Shown: positions 17,833 to 26,565 of the stretch, one piece after another
How the letters are laid out: the number at the start of each line of letters is the position of its first letter
Numbering within the stretch: the stretch's first letter is position 1
Origin: JAKLIX01 sp964605655
Lineage (GTDB): Bacteria; Bacteroidota; Bacteroidia; Bacteroidales; CAIXZF01
Length of the DNA: 64,000 bases
Direction of reading: 5' to 3'
Assembly: GCA_964605655.1 (NCBI GenBank)
Contig: CAZSDK010000015.1
Coordinates: 1-64,000, forward strand
Notes under the pieces: model-generated
Database searches by the model: none
The model's input: the letters and a program-made list of their open reading frames with translations, nothing else
Told to the model about the DNA's origin: nothing
Translations under genes and position numbers: made by a program

Positions 17833-19182
17833 CTAGGGGAACAGTATCCCCGGGTAATCTCCGATGTTGACCAGTGGTATGGTGGAACCAAATTTCTGGT
17901 TGATGCTCTCAATAAAACAATTCGCAACCACGGCATTCCCCCTGGGATTCAAATGAATTCCATCCAGAGAGAACAAACCTCCCGTCACAAACGCGGTAGA
18001 GATCCTGATGCCGTCAAAATACATACCACCCTGGAAGTTTTTCATTTGTCCATTCATGTCGACCAGGGCCAGTCCCAGACCACTGGCAATGGTAGCAATA
18101 ACCTGATTGTAGGAAGCAATATAGATACGAATTTTCGATATCTCATTGGCATCCAAAACATAATAGGCAGGGATGGCAGGTTTCAGGGGTGAAGTACCCC
18201 ATCCGGCACACTTGAGTGAATCCTGGGGCACCGATAACAGCAACAGTTCACCCTGTTTCAGCTGTCTGCGGTTACCAACCGTGTTATAAACCGGATTGGG
18301 ATCGGCCACCACCCAGTAGTTATTCCCGGCGGTGAACTTAACAGAGTCTATTCCCAGCGCAACGACCTGGTTGTTATACAAGGCATTGTAAGCATTGTTC
18401 AGGGCAGCAGCCGTATTGGCGTCCAAAGGCAGTCCTTTGGCCGTAACTGTGGTGCAATAGGGAAATGCAGTCACATCAGGGACATTGGCGATGGCTCCTT
18501 TAGCACCATCTTCCACCATAAGGCCGCTGAGTAGGTTCATCACCTGGTTAAACAGGGGACGGGCGGTGAGACTGTCTCCTCCCTGGTCGCCTCCTTTCAT
18601 GGTATAAACCATCACATCTTCCACACCCAGCCACATGGTAAAGAAGGAAGCCTGTTGTGCAGCAGCATCAGCAATGACCGATGCAGTGGGCGAAGACATG
18701 AACCTTCCAAAGAAGGGATTCAGATTACCATAGCCCTGCACGTTGGCATGGAATGATTTCATAAAAGGAACTCCCATATTGTTGTATGGTCCCTGGGCAG
18801 CGATGGAAGCCAGGTTCTGAGGGTTGGTCGCCTCGCTGGTAAGGACCGGAGTAAGGGAGACGACCCCTTTGCAATCGGCCGCCATGGCAAGAACTCTCTT
18901 TTTTCCGACGATGGCAATCCCAACATCATCGACCATCAAAGGTTGTTTGAAGCTTCCGCCGCCCACCAGTTGGAATTGTCCGGCGAGAATGTTGGCAAAA
19001 GAGTTGGTTTGACTGGAACGGTAAAGGGCTGCATCGCCATAGCCGGCAGCAAGACCGCCGCCCACGGCTACATATTTCGAGAAATCGGCCGAGCCCCTGT
19101 CTGGAACAAATTCATCAATCTCCGGTTTACAGGAGAACACCAGGACCAGGAGAAGAAAGATTGGTAATATCTTGATTTTCAT
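17833..19182 (-). CDS. SGNH/GDSL-hydrolase-like lipoprotein, probable loss of nucleophile
   Basis: A 449-aa lipoprotein (lipobox LVFSC, Cys18). Bacteroidota homologues begin with a block I like GNSLTAGYADG; here the same place reads GGGLAAGYGDA (residues 41-51, codons GGC GGC GGT), so the nucleophilic Ser is replaced by Gly. The C-terminal catalytic block remains as SLDGIHLNPRGNAV, with Asp and His. The protein may therefore be a binding protein or inactive esterase. It starts 15 nt after the FadL-like porin gene, and the pair is probably one transcript handling hydrophobic substrates; that is inference from context. Confidence 0.8.
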   Translation of the reverse strand: MKIKILPIFLLLVLVFSCKPEIDEFVPDRGSADFSKYVAVGGGLAAGYGDAALYRSSQTNSFANILAGQFQLVGGGSFKQPLMVDDVGIAIVGKKRVLAMAADCKGVVSLTPVLTSEATNPQNLASIAAQGPYNNMGVPFMKSFHANVQGYGNLNPFFGRFMSSPTASVIADAAAQQASFFTMWLGVEDVMVYTMKGGDQGGDSLTARPLFNQVMNLLSGLMVEDGAKGAIANVPDVTAFPYCTTVTAKGLPLDANTAAALNNAYNALYNNQVVALGIDSVKFTAGNNYWVVADPNPVYNTVGNRRQLKQGELLLLSVPQDSLKCAGWGTSPLKPAIPAYYVLDANEISKIRIYIASYNQVIATIASGLGLALVDMNGQMKNFQGGMYFDGIRISTAFVTGGLFSLDGIHLNPRGNAVVANCFIESINQKFGSTIPLVNIGDYPGILFP

Positions 19183-19197
19183 GATTATGCTATTAAA

Positions 19198-20433
19198 TTA
19201 TAAACTATAGGAAAGACCGATTCCCGGAATATAAAAGCGTGTCTTATAAGTTCCTCCAAAATTATCGGGTTTATAGATCATATCCATCTCTTTACCCATC
19301 ATATAGATAAAGCTGGCGTCGACACTCAATTTTTGAGTGGGTCTCCAGGAAACACCACAAGTCAGGGCAGTGATATCGAGGCTGGGTGTTTCGGGATTAA
19401 AAAACTCCTCGTTACAGGGGGTCGGATCATAATAGCCGCCTACCCTGAAAGAAAACTGATCATTGTAGTTATACTGGGCACCCACACGGTAGATCATCTG
19501 GTTTGAATATTCCCGGGGATTATGAGCATCTTTGAGCGTTGAAGTATTCTGTTCAAAGTCGAAGATCAGGGAATCATAAACATCCCAGAATACGTAATTC
19601 AGCGAGAACCCGACCAACAGCTTGTCGTTGATCTTGTATGAGGCGCCTAAATCGAGGTTGGCTGGCAGAGGAAGCGTGACATCCACCTTGTTGTCGGTGG
19701 GGAAGTTAGAGGCCAGGGATGAAGGCACCGTGAAGGTAGCATCTCCTCCCTCGACATTCATTTCGACTTTGGAACGATAGTCGATCCCGACGTTGAGGCG
19801 ATCGACGGGTTTAAACATCACTCCGAGGTTATAACCATAGTTGATGGTACTTCCTTCGATATGGACTTTGCCATCGACACCGCTTGCATCGTTCACCGGG
19901 ACCGCCTTGTTGAGCTTCACGCTGCCGGTGGCAATGACAAAACCGGCTCCAATGCTTACCTTCGGGCAGATCTTGTAAGAAACCGTGGGTTGAACAAAGA
20001 TGGCGGCCAGGGAAATATCCCTGATCAGAAAGCGTCCTGCCCAGTTCTCATTCCATTTCAGCTTGTTCCCGTATGGAGTGTTAACCGCTACTCCTACACC
20101 GAGTTTATCACCAATCTTACCAGCACCATATAATACAAAAGGGGTACCGAGAGGATTGTCGGTTGTCTCCTGGTAGACAGAGGGAGTCGTTTTCTGAAAG
20201 GTCGCTATGGACCTCAGGAAGCTCACGCCACCGGTGAAATTGTACTTCTGTTGCATAAATCCCAGGCCTCCGGGATTATAAAACATAACACTGGCATCAG
20301 GGACCAGAGAGGTTCCTATGGAACCCATCCCGACCTGTTTCTGGCCGTGCAATGATACCTGAAAGCCACCGCTGAATGCAGGCAGGCTCCCCAGGCACAC
20401 CACCAGGGTGAGTAAAACACATAATTTCCTCAT
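19198..20433 (-). CDS. OmpP1/FadL/TodX-family outer-membrane transporter
   Basis: A 411-aa beta-barrel with a signal peptide (MRKLCVLLTLVVCLGSLPAFS). The mature N terminus GGFQVSLHGQKQVGMG is the characteristic FadL hatch start, followed by GSIGTSLVPDASVMFYNPGG. The barrel ends in GIGLSYSL with alternating aromatic residues. The family moves long-chain fatty acids or aromatic hydrocarbons across the outer membrane. The SGNH-like lipoprotein follows after 15 nt. The substrate is unknown. Confidence 0.92.
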   Translation of the reverse strand: MRKLCVLLTLVVCLGSLPAFSGGFQVSLHGQKQVGMGSIGTSLVPDASVMFYNPGGLGFMQQKYNFTGGVSFLRSIATFQKTTPSVYQETTDNPLGTPFVLYGAGKIGDKLGVGVAVNTPYGNKLKWNENWAGRFLIRDISLAAIFVQPTVSYKICPKVSIGAGFVIATGSVKLNKAVPVNDASGVDGKVHIEGSTINYGYNLGVMFKPVDRLNVGIDYRSKVEMNVEGGDATFTVPSSLASNFPTDNKVDVTLPLPANLDLGASYKINDKLLVGFSLNYVFWDVYDSLIFDFEQNTSTLKDAHNPREYSNQMIYRVGAQYNYNDQFSFRVGGYYDPTPCNEEFFNPETPSLDITALTCGVSWRPTQKLSVDASFIYMMGKEMDMIYKPDNFGGTYKTRFYIPGIGLSYSL

Positions 20434-20531
20434 AATAAAGAGATTTGGTTAATAACGTGCAATATACAATAATAATCCAAAATAATTTGCATAAATATAT
20501 GTTTGATGCTTTACTCTAAAAGCTGTCCTGC

Positions 20532-21227
20532 TCAGGAATCATTCAGATCCCAAACGATCTCCTGCTTGCCCTGGGCACGAAGCAACTCATTGGTTTTTGA
20601 AAAGTGCCGGCATCCGAAAAAACCTCTGCTTGCTGAAAGTGGCGAAGGATGGGGTGCCTTCAGCAGATGATGCCTGCTACTGTCGATCAGGACCTCTTTG
20701 GCACCGGCATAGTTCCCCCAGAGAAGAAAAACAAGGCCGTCCTTCCTTTCTGAAAGGACCCGGATAACCGCATCGGTAAACGTCTCCCACCCTTTCTTCT
20801 GGTGGGATCCGGCCAGGTTCGACCTGACCGTCAGAGTCGCATTAAGCAGTAACACCCCCTGTCTGGCCCAGGGTTCCAGGTTGCCGGTACGGGGAATACC
20901 AATCCCAAGGTCTGCATGAATTTCTTTTAAAATGTTCTGAAGGGAAGGTGGTTGGGCGATACCATCCGGGACCGAGAAACAGAGTCCGTGCGCCTGTCCC
21001 GGACCATGGTAAGGGTCCTGGCCGAGGATCACGACCGAGACCTTATCAAAAGGAGTCATCTTGAATGCGTTGAAAATCAACTTTCCAGGTGGATAAACCA
21101 CATGCTTTTTCTTTTCTCCGAGAAGGAAATCCTTTAACTCATGAAAATAAGGCTTGTTAAATTCCTCCAACAGAACATCTTTCCAACTATGTTCTATGTC
21201 TGGATCTATAGTCGGGCTGGCTTCCAT
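20532..21227 (-). CDS. ung: Uracil-DNA glycosylase, family 1
   Basis: Excises uracil from DNA to start base excision repair. It is 231 aa, of usual length for family 1. The water-activating motif GQDPYHGPGQAHGLCFSV and the minor-groove loop HPSPLSASRGFFGCRHF are intact, as is LLWGNYAGAK. It stands alone on the minus strand, divergent from the small lipoprotein gene at 21385. Confidence 0.97.
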   Translation of the reverse strand: MEASPTIDPDIEHSWKDVLLEEFNKPYFHELKDFLLGEKKKHVVYPPGKLIFNAFKMTPFDKVSVVILGQDPYHGPGQAHGLCFSVPDGIAQPPSLQNILKEIHADLGIGIPRTGNLEPWARQGVLLLNATLTVRSNLAGSHQKKGWETFTDAVIRVLSERKDGLVFLLWGNYAGAKEVLIDSSRHHLLKAPHPSPLSASRGFFGCRHFSKTNELLRAQGKQEIVWDLNDS

Positions 21228-21384
21228 ATTTTAATTAACAATGGTATGTTATAATAAACTCAGGCTCTCTAAAGTTAATACCTTAAATAGATGTATCTTT
21301 GCACAGAAAACAGGCAAATTACTAAATAATCCCCAATCAGATCAGCATTAAATATTTACGCGACCCGATTGTCCCATTTTAACA

Positions 21385-21537
21385 ATGCAAACAATGAAAA
21401 ATAAAGCCAGAAACCTGATTGCCCTGTTGTTGGTTCTGCTCTTCGTATCCACTTTTTTCTCCTGCACCACTCACCGTTCTGCCTGTCCTGCCTATGGAGG
21501 CGAAGCTAAAAGGTTTCAAATTGAGAGGACCTATTGA
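21385..21537 (+). CDS. Very short lipoprotein (50 aa)
   Basis: ATG at 21385 opens a 50-codon frame: MQTMKNKARN, a hydrophobic stretch LIALLLVLLFVSTFFSC with a lipobox Cys27, then TTHRSACPAYGGEAKRFQ and a TGA stop at 21535. An inner ATG three codons on is an alternative start. A -7 box TATCTTTG lies at 21294-21301, directly before the leader. The layout (signal, Cys, CPAYGG, short polar tail) resembles tiny predicted lipoproteins that I recall in other Bacteroidota, but no function is known. It ends 42 nt before the outer-membrane protein gene at 21580 and may be co-transcribed with it. Confidence 0.65.
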   Translation: MQTMKNKARNLIALLLVLLFVSTFFSCTTHRSACPAYGGEAKRFQIERTY

Positions 21538-21579
21538 CATTCTTGTCCCTTTCAGTGACGTTTCCCTTTCTGACAAGCA

Positions 21580-22368
21580 ATGAAACCATCAGGACTCGTT
21601 GGCCTTTTGTTCTTGTTTCTGGCCCTGCCTGTTTTCTCGCAGGTATCTGAGCCGGATACTTCACAAACACAGTTTTTTTTAAGAAGGGAACTGGCCTTTC
21701 GTTTTATTGCCCATTCTTCGGGGTTCGGATTCGGCATGACCACCTCCTACAGTCCTACGATCTTTACACGCAGGATACTGGAAGGTGAGATCGTGAACAT
21801 GAAAGCCCCAAAAGAGATCAAGACCGTTTATCCTTTTGCCGATAACTCGAAAAGCTATGTATTCGGGAAGCTGAATTATCTCTTCTTTATCAGAGGTGGT
21901 TTTGGCTATGAAAAGCGACTGAACCGTAAACCGTCTTATGGTGGTGTCGAAGTGCGTTACCTGTACCACGCCGGGGGCAGTCTCGGTTTTGCCAAGCCTA
22001 TCTACCTGTATATCATCAACTATAACTCAAGTTCAGATGATTACAGCCTGACCACTGAAAAATATGACCCATCGAAGCACTTCTACGACAACATTTATGG
22101 AAGGGCACCCTTCAATTATGGGTTCAATGAGATGAAGATCCATCCCGGCTTATATGGAAAGCTGGGGTTCCAGTTTGAATATGGTTCAGAGAATGAAAGA
22201 ATCAAAGCCCTGGAAACAGGCATGATCGTTGACTTCTTCCCCCAGGCCTTGGAGGTTATGGCCTTTAACGACCCTGAACATTATTTCCTGACCTTCTATC
22301 TTTCGCTGCACCTGGGTAAGCGATACAACAGGAATCTGGATCTCCTGGGGAAGAAAGAGACCCATTGA
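21580..22368 (+). CDS. Conserved hypothetical outer-membrane beta-barrel protein
   Basis: A 262-aa protein with a signal peptide (MKPSGLVGLLFLFLALPVFS). Alternating hydrophobic and aromatic strands such as YVFGKLNYLFFIRGGFGYE and FYLSLHLGKRYNRN suggest an 8- to 12-strand barrel. I do not recognise a named family. It is preceded by the 50-aa lipoprotein gene. Its 3' side is a simple-sequence tract and a cluster of palindromes that separate it from the convergent T9SS gene. Confidence 0.7.
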   Translation: MKPSGLVGLLFLFLALPVFSQVSEPDTSQTQFFLRRELAFRFIAHSSGFGFGMTTSYSPTIFTRRILEGEIVNMKAPKEIKTVYPFADNSKSYVFGKLNYLFFIRGGFGYEKRLNRKPSYGGVEVRYLYHAGGSLGFAKPIYLYIINYNSSSDDYSLTTEKYDPSKHFYDNIYGRAPFNYGFNEMKIHPGLYGKLGFQFEYGSENERIKALETGMIVDFFPQALEVMAFNDPEHYFLTFYLSLHLGKRYNRNLDLLGKKETH

Positions 22369-22414
22369 TAATCAAATCATAACAATTTGTAAAAACACTA
22401 AGTAAGTAATAAGT

Positions 22415-22497
22415 ACTTGATACTCTTACTTATTATTATTACTTATTGCTATTACTTCTTACTATTACTTGTTACTATTACTTTACTTCTCCTAAAA
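22415..22497. repeat. Strand-biased simple-sequence tract (TTACTATTACT-like)
   Basis: A degenerate tandem of TTACT(T)ATTA-type units, about 80 nt, composed almost only of T, A and C on the plus strand. No gene is visible in it. Its position between convergent genes suggests a neutral spacer. Confidence 0.7.
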
Positions 22498-22501
22498 ACA
22501 A

Positions 22502-22603
22502 CAACCGCCAAAGTGCTTTTCCATCCTATGAGGCTGGAAAATGACATCTTGGCGGTTGCGAAAGACCCTTTCAAAGGGCCTGTAACATATGGCCTTTCAG
22601 GCC
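22502..22603. other. Cluster of nested and adjacent palindromes between convergent genes
   Basis: An outer stem CAACCGCCAA / TTGGCGGTTG (22502-22511 with 22549-22558) encloses an inner stem TTTTCCA / TGGAAAA (22517-22523 with 22535-22541). It is followed by CCCTTT-C-AAAGGG (22566-22578) and by GGCCTG / CAGGCC (22577-22582 with 22598-22603), the last touching the stop codon of the minus-strand gene. There is no long T-run, so this is a structured 3' region rather than a classic intrinsic terminator. Confidence 0.75.
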
Positions 22604-25425
22604 TATTTCTGTAATACGACCAGTTTGCCGGTCTTTACCATTTCTCCGGTATTCAGCTGCAAGAGATACGTACCTGCAGGTACCTGATCGAGATAAAGTT
22701 TATAAACATGCTGACCGGGTAGTTGATTGTTAATGGTCACATCCTGCATCACCTGTCCTGTAATGGAGAATAGCCGGGCACGCACGTCGCTGTTACGTTG
22801 GAGTGAAAAGCTGAAGTTCACCTCATTGGCAACCGGATTGGGATAAATATGAAGGTTGTCAGATGAGGTTTCTGCTGTACTGGGAGGGTTCTCGATACCC
22901 ACGAACTTATCGCAACGGAAGACACCACGTCCGTTTGTCCCAGCATATATGGCGCCATAGTTGGTTACATGTGCGGTATCTCCTTCAGAGATGATGGGCC
23001 ACCAGTAGCGGGTTTGCTGTTTGAGCATCATCACCGGCACATCACCGATACCATCGCTTTCAAATGTCCATTCAGGACTGGATGAATTAATATTTTCGGT
23101 GGCATAAACGCCCATTTCAGTGCCGATCATTACCCGGCCTGGATTACCCATTTCAATCAGTGAAGTATAAACAGGCATAGCGGGAAGACCGGTTCCTTGT
23201 TTCTCAGAAAAGGTGGGCGTTTCAGAGGTAGCGTCATTAGAGAAGTAGACATACGTAGAGTTCCCATAATTTCCACAGGTGACCACCAGGCGGTCATTGT
23301 TGTTTGGATCAACGGCCACAGAAGTAATGGCCCTTCCGGGGACTTTATAGATAATTTCTACCTTAACATGGCTGCTGGTATCAGGGGCATAAGAAAGGAT
23401 GTTGCTGATCCTGTAAACAAGGCTGTCCTGCATACCCAGGTAAAGTACATCGGCATCTTTGGTAAGGGCCATGGACTGGACCACTCCGGTAACGGTGGCG
23501 AGTTTGATCCAGGCAGGGTTGGTGACAGTGAAATCGAGAGGTTTTTTGGTATACCAGACAGCACCGCTGACACCGAGGAAGAGTTTAGATTGTACGGGAT
23601 CCCAGATCATCAGGGTGTCATGAGGATAGATGGTGGGGCCGGTATTGGTGGTAACGAAGGGATAATCACCGGTGGCACTCTTCACAACAAAAGAATCATC
23701 ATGATTGATGGTATCATAAGCTATGTACTGAACGGAGTCCTCGCTGTTGACGTCATGGAAGCTTTCCCAGAATTGAAGGGGAGTTACGTAAGCACCTGCA
23801 ATGGAGCTCATGGAAGTAGAATAATAAGCAGAAGGAGTCATGCCGTATTCCACACTTCTGTATGAGGCGGCGTTGGTCGTTCCCATGAAAAAGACCTTTG
23901 GATTGACAAAAGAAGCTGCACAGTATCCTCCAACATTACCCCAAATGAGATTAACAGATTCTTCCTGGGTTGTGCCTTCAAGGTTGAGATATTCCACCCC
24001 GTTGCCCTGGGTTCCGGTCAGCACCTGTCCTTTGAAGGTCGGTTCAACAGAATAGCATTGCGTGGTACTGAGGCTGCGGTTAAGGTTCTGGAAGTTGACT
24101 CCCCAGTCGTTGGTTCTGAAAACACCTCCGTCAGTTGCTAAATAAATCACACCCGGGTTGGTGGGATGAAAGACATATTGATGGTGGTAGCGATGCACGT
24201 ATTTTTCCCAGTAAGGAGCATAAAGCGTACCTTCCGAAATCTGTTCCCAGGAATAGAATCCGATACCCATCTTCACACCTTTCCACATATTGATCCCTCC
24301 CAGATAAACGACATTGGGCTCAGTGGGATTGACTGTGATGCAGTTGGAATAAATACCTTGTCCTGCAGTAGTGATAGAACCGGTATTAAAAACATTGAAG
24401 TTAACAGAGCCTCCCGGTCCGATGATCTCCCAGGTAACCCCTTTGTCACCAGAACGGTAGACATTCTGGAGGTTTCCATTCGCGGTAGCCACCACGGCAT
24501 AAAGGATATTGTTGTCGGTCGGAGCAACGGCCAGTTCAATACGACCAACCGCAGCAGGCAGGGGAAGGTTACCGGCGCCACCAACCGAATGGTTCACAAA
24601 GCCGGCCGTGTCACCATCTTGAGAGATATAGCAGGCATTTCCCACACAAGCCAGAATGATACCTGAACTTCCAACTTTCACGTCGACAGCCTTTTGAGTC
24701 AGATTGAGCGGACCAGCCTTGGTGAGACTCCAGGTCAATCCCTTGTCTTTTGAAAAACGAAGACCGGAATTGGTAGCAGCAAAAACCCAACCATTCTGAT
24801 TAACAGCCAGTTTATTGATATAGGACCAATTATGGTTGACATTATTGACGGTGGGAACCGTGGAACTGATGACTGAAAATGAAACACCATCGGTCGATTT
24901 AAATAAACCTCTTCCGACGTTGCCACCCTTGCCGGTCCCTGTACCAGGGAAGAAGGACTCACCAGTACCGGCATAGATGATACCATCATTATCCTGAACC
25001 AGACAACTGACATTTGGAATGGTATTGAGTGAACCATCAACGGGTACCTGATGCCATGAAGAGCCTCCGTTTGTTGATTTCCAAATGCCCCCGGTCACAG
25101 ATCCGGCATAAACTACTGATGAATTATTCTTGTCAAAAAGGATGGCTCTTGTACGGCCGGCGACATTGTCAGGACCCATTTCCTCCCAATTCAGCCCCAA
25201 GGCAGAGGCACTTTTCTGTTGCTGGGCACGCAGGGTGGCTTCCCTTGCTTTGAACACATCTTCAGCATTGATACTGTTGGTGCTTCTGTCGGCTTTGATG
25301 ATCCTGATATAGTCCTCCTCTGTCTGAACGGTAGTATTCTGAGCCTGTGCAAGCACCTTGTAGGAGTAGCTCCCCAGACCGAAAAAGACAGCAATAATCA
25401 ACAATAGTAATCGTTTCATTTTCAT
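22603..25425 (-). CDS. Secreted BNR/sortilin-type beta-propeller protein with T9SS type A sorting domain
   Basis: A 940-aa exported protein with a signal peptide near MKRLLLLIIAVFFGLGSYS. Repeated BNR/Asp-box-like motifs (STNGGSSWHQV, SKDKGLTWSL, SGDKGVTWEI, TNDWGVNFQN) indicate one or two sortilin/VPS10-like propellers. The last about 80 residues are a T9SS type A domain (IYPNPVANEVNFSFSL ... KTGKLVVLQK). The protein should cross the outer membrane through T9SS and be surface bound or released. Proteins of this kind are often annotated as glycosyl hydrolases or photosystem-stability-like, but no catalytic residues can be assigned. Confidence 0.88.
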   Translation of the reverse strand: MKMKRLLLLIIAVFFGLGSYSYKVLAQAQNTTVQTEEDYIRIIKADRSTNSINAEDVFKAREATLRAQQQKSASALGLNWEEMGPDNVAGRTRAILFDKNNSSVVYAGSVTGGIWKSTNGGSSWHQVPVDGSLNTIPNVSCLVQDNDGIIYAGTGESFFPGTGTGKGGNVGRGLFKSTDGVSFSVISSTVPTVNNVNHNWSYINKLAVNQNGWVFAATNSGLRFSKDKGLTWSLTKAGPLNLTQKAVDVKVGSSGIILACVGNACYISQDGDTAGFVNHSVGGAGNLPLPAAVGRIELAVAPTDNNILYAVVATANGNLQNVYRSGDKGVTWEIIGPGGSVNFNVFNTGSITTAGQGIYSNCITVNPTEPNVVYLGGINMWKGVKMGIGFYSWEQISEGTLYAPYWEKYVHRYHHQYVFHPTNPGVIYLATDGGVFRTNDWGVNFQNLNRSLSTTQCYSVEPTFKGQVLTGTQGNGVEYLNLEGTTQEESVNLIWGNVGGYCAASFVNPKVFFMGTTNAASYRSVEYGMTPSAYYSTSMSSIAGAYVTPLQFWESFHDVNSEDSVQYIAYDTINHDDSFVVKSATGDYPFVTTNTGPTIYPHDTLMIWDPVQSKLFLGVSGAVWYTKKPLDFTVTNPAWIKLATVTGVVQSMALTKDADVLYLGMQDSLVYRISNILSYAPDTSSHVKVEIIYKVPGRAITSVAVDPNNNDRLVVTCGNYGNSTYVYFSNDATSETPTFSEKQGTGLPAMPVYTSLIEMGNPGRVMIGTEMGVYATENINSSSPEWTFESDGIGDVPVMMLKQQTRYWWPIISEGDTAHVTNYGAIYAGTNGRGVFRCDKFVGIENPPSTAETSSDNLHIYPNPVANEVNFSFSLQRNSDVRARLFSITGQVMQDVTINNQLPGQHVYKLYLDQVPAGTYLLQLNTGEMVKTGKLVVLQK

Positions 25426-25764
25426 AAGTCCACAAATATTAATTAGTTAGTCATTTCACTAAAAGAGGCACAATTTACATCATTTTTTTATACCTCCATT
25501 CACAAGTTTTTAAAAATTTCAACAGTTTATTGATAATTGTTACCCTTGTGTGAAAGTCTCGCCCTTCATTATACAATACCAGGCCTGAAATCCATTCTCC
25601 GGACAAAAGAAAAAATAAGAAAATCAAATAGCACTAAATCAGAGAATTTAGTATCAAGAGGAAAAAATTTGAAGAAAAACTCTGAGGTCTTGGCTGAAAT
25701 AATACATTATAATGCTACATTTGATCGGTGGCAGGGAGATCGGGAGGCATAGCAGAAAGCTTTT
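25426..25764. other. Gene-free AT-rich region
   Basis: 339 nt between divergent genes. Only short frames are present, and the longest, 71 codons starting at 25537, has no signal, no family resemblance and an AT-rich composition unlike neighbouring genes. It probably holds the promoters of the two flanking transcripts, though I could not place a clear -33/-7 pair. Confidence 0.6.
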
Positions 25765-26184
25765 ATGATAATGAAGGAGTTACATTTAATTGTCGAAAAC
25801 AATATTCAGGAGTTGACCAGCATTGGTGTTTCACTCGAATCATTTTTCGAGCAACATGAACTGCCGTTGACCCTTCTTTTTGACACCAACCTGGTTATTG
25901 AGGAACTTTTCTCCAATGTTGTGTTTTATGCTTTCCCCGAGGGCGGATCCCACCCGGTGCACATTTCATTGATGTTGAAACCTCACGAGCTTATCGTCAG
26001 GATGGAAGATGACGGCATTGCTTTTGATCCGACCAACAAGGAAGACCCCGACGATCTGGATAAACCTTTGGAAGAGAGAGAGATTGGCGGACTTGGCATC
26101 CATCTGGTGAAAAAGATGATGACCAGTGTGCAATATTCCAGGGAAAACAACAAAAATGTACTAATTTTAACACGAGAATATTGA
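25765..26184 (+). CDS. RsbW-like anti-sigma-factor kinase / histidine-kinase-like ATPase
   Basis: A 139-aa stand-alone GHKL ATPase domain of the RsbW/SpoIIAB type. The N-box is EELFSNVVFYAF, the G1 box VRMEDDGIAFDP and the G2 box GGLGIHLVKKMM. Such proteins phosphorylate STAS antagonists and sequester a sigma factor or other partner. The STAS gene follows 16 nt downstream, making a partner-switch pair. An alternative start is the ATG two codons further on (25771). No sigma factor or PP2C phosphatase gene is in the window, so the output is unknown. Confidence 0.9.
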   Translation: MIMKELHLIVENNIQELTSIGVSLESFFEQHELPLTLLFDTNLVIEELFSNVVFYAFPEGGSHPVHISLMLKPHELIVRMEDDGIAFDPTNKEDPDDLDKPLEEREIGGLGIHLVKKMMTSVQYSRENNKNVLILTREY

Positions 26185-26200
26185 TATTCAAACTTCTACC

Positions 26201-26539
26201 ATGGAAATAACAGACGAAAAAAAAGGTAATATTTTGATAGTCAGGCTGTTGGGGCGACTCGACACCACCAACTTTCAGCAACTCGAATCTTTTCTCGTTC
26301 AAAAGATCGACCAGGGAGAGAAATTTCTCCTTCTGAACTGTGAGAAACTGGATTATATCAGCAGCTCCGGACTCCGGGTCTTCTTGTTTACCTTGAAAAA
26401 ACTGGGACAAATTCAGGGAAAAATGGCCATCAGCAATCTCAATGCAAGCCTTACGGAAATCTTTACCATCGCCGGTTTCTCTCATTATTTCCAGATGAAG
26501 GCAACAGAAGATGAGGCTTTAGCATTGTTCCATTCGTAG
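26201..26539 (+). CDS. STAS-domain anti-sigma-factor antagonist
   Basis: A 112-aa single STAS domain of the RsbV/SpoIIAA type. The phosphorylatable Ser lies in DYISSSGLRVFLF. The N-terminal strand GNILIVRLLGRLDTTN and helix-strand alternation are typical. It is expected to bind the preceding kinase in its unphosphorylated form and release the kinase's target. It is cotranscribed with the kinase gene (16-nt gap) and probably with the next gene (26-nt gap). Confidence 0.93.
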   Translation: MEITDEKKGNILIVRLLGRLDTTNFQQLESFLVQKIDQGEKFLLLNCEKLDYISSSGLRVFLFTLKKLGQIQGKMAISNLNASLTEIFTIAGFSHYFQMKATEDEALALFHS

Positions 26540-26565
26540 GTTCAACAACTCAAACCCAATAACAC

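Noticed and set aside
23197..23865. 222-codon plus-strand frame opposite the T9SS propeller gene
   Set aside because: It is antisense to a well-supported gene, with no recognisable domain.
25537..25752. 71-codon frame upstream of the kinase gene
   Set aside because: No signal, no motif, AT-rich composition and no promoter or overlap evidence.
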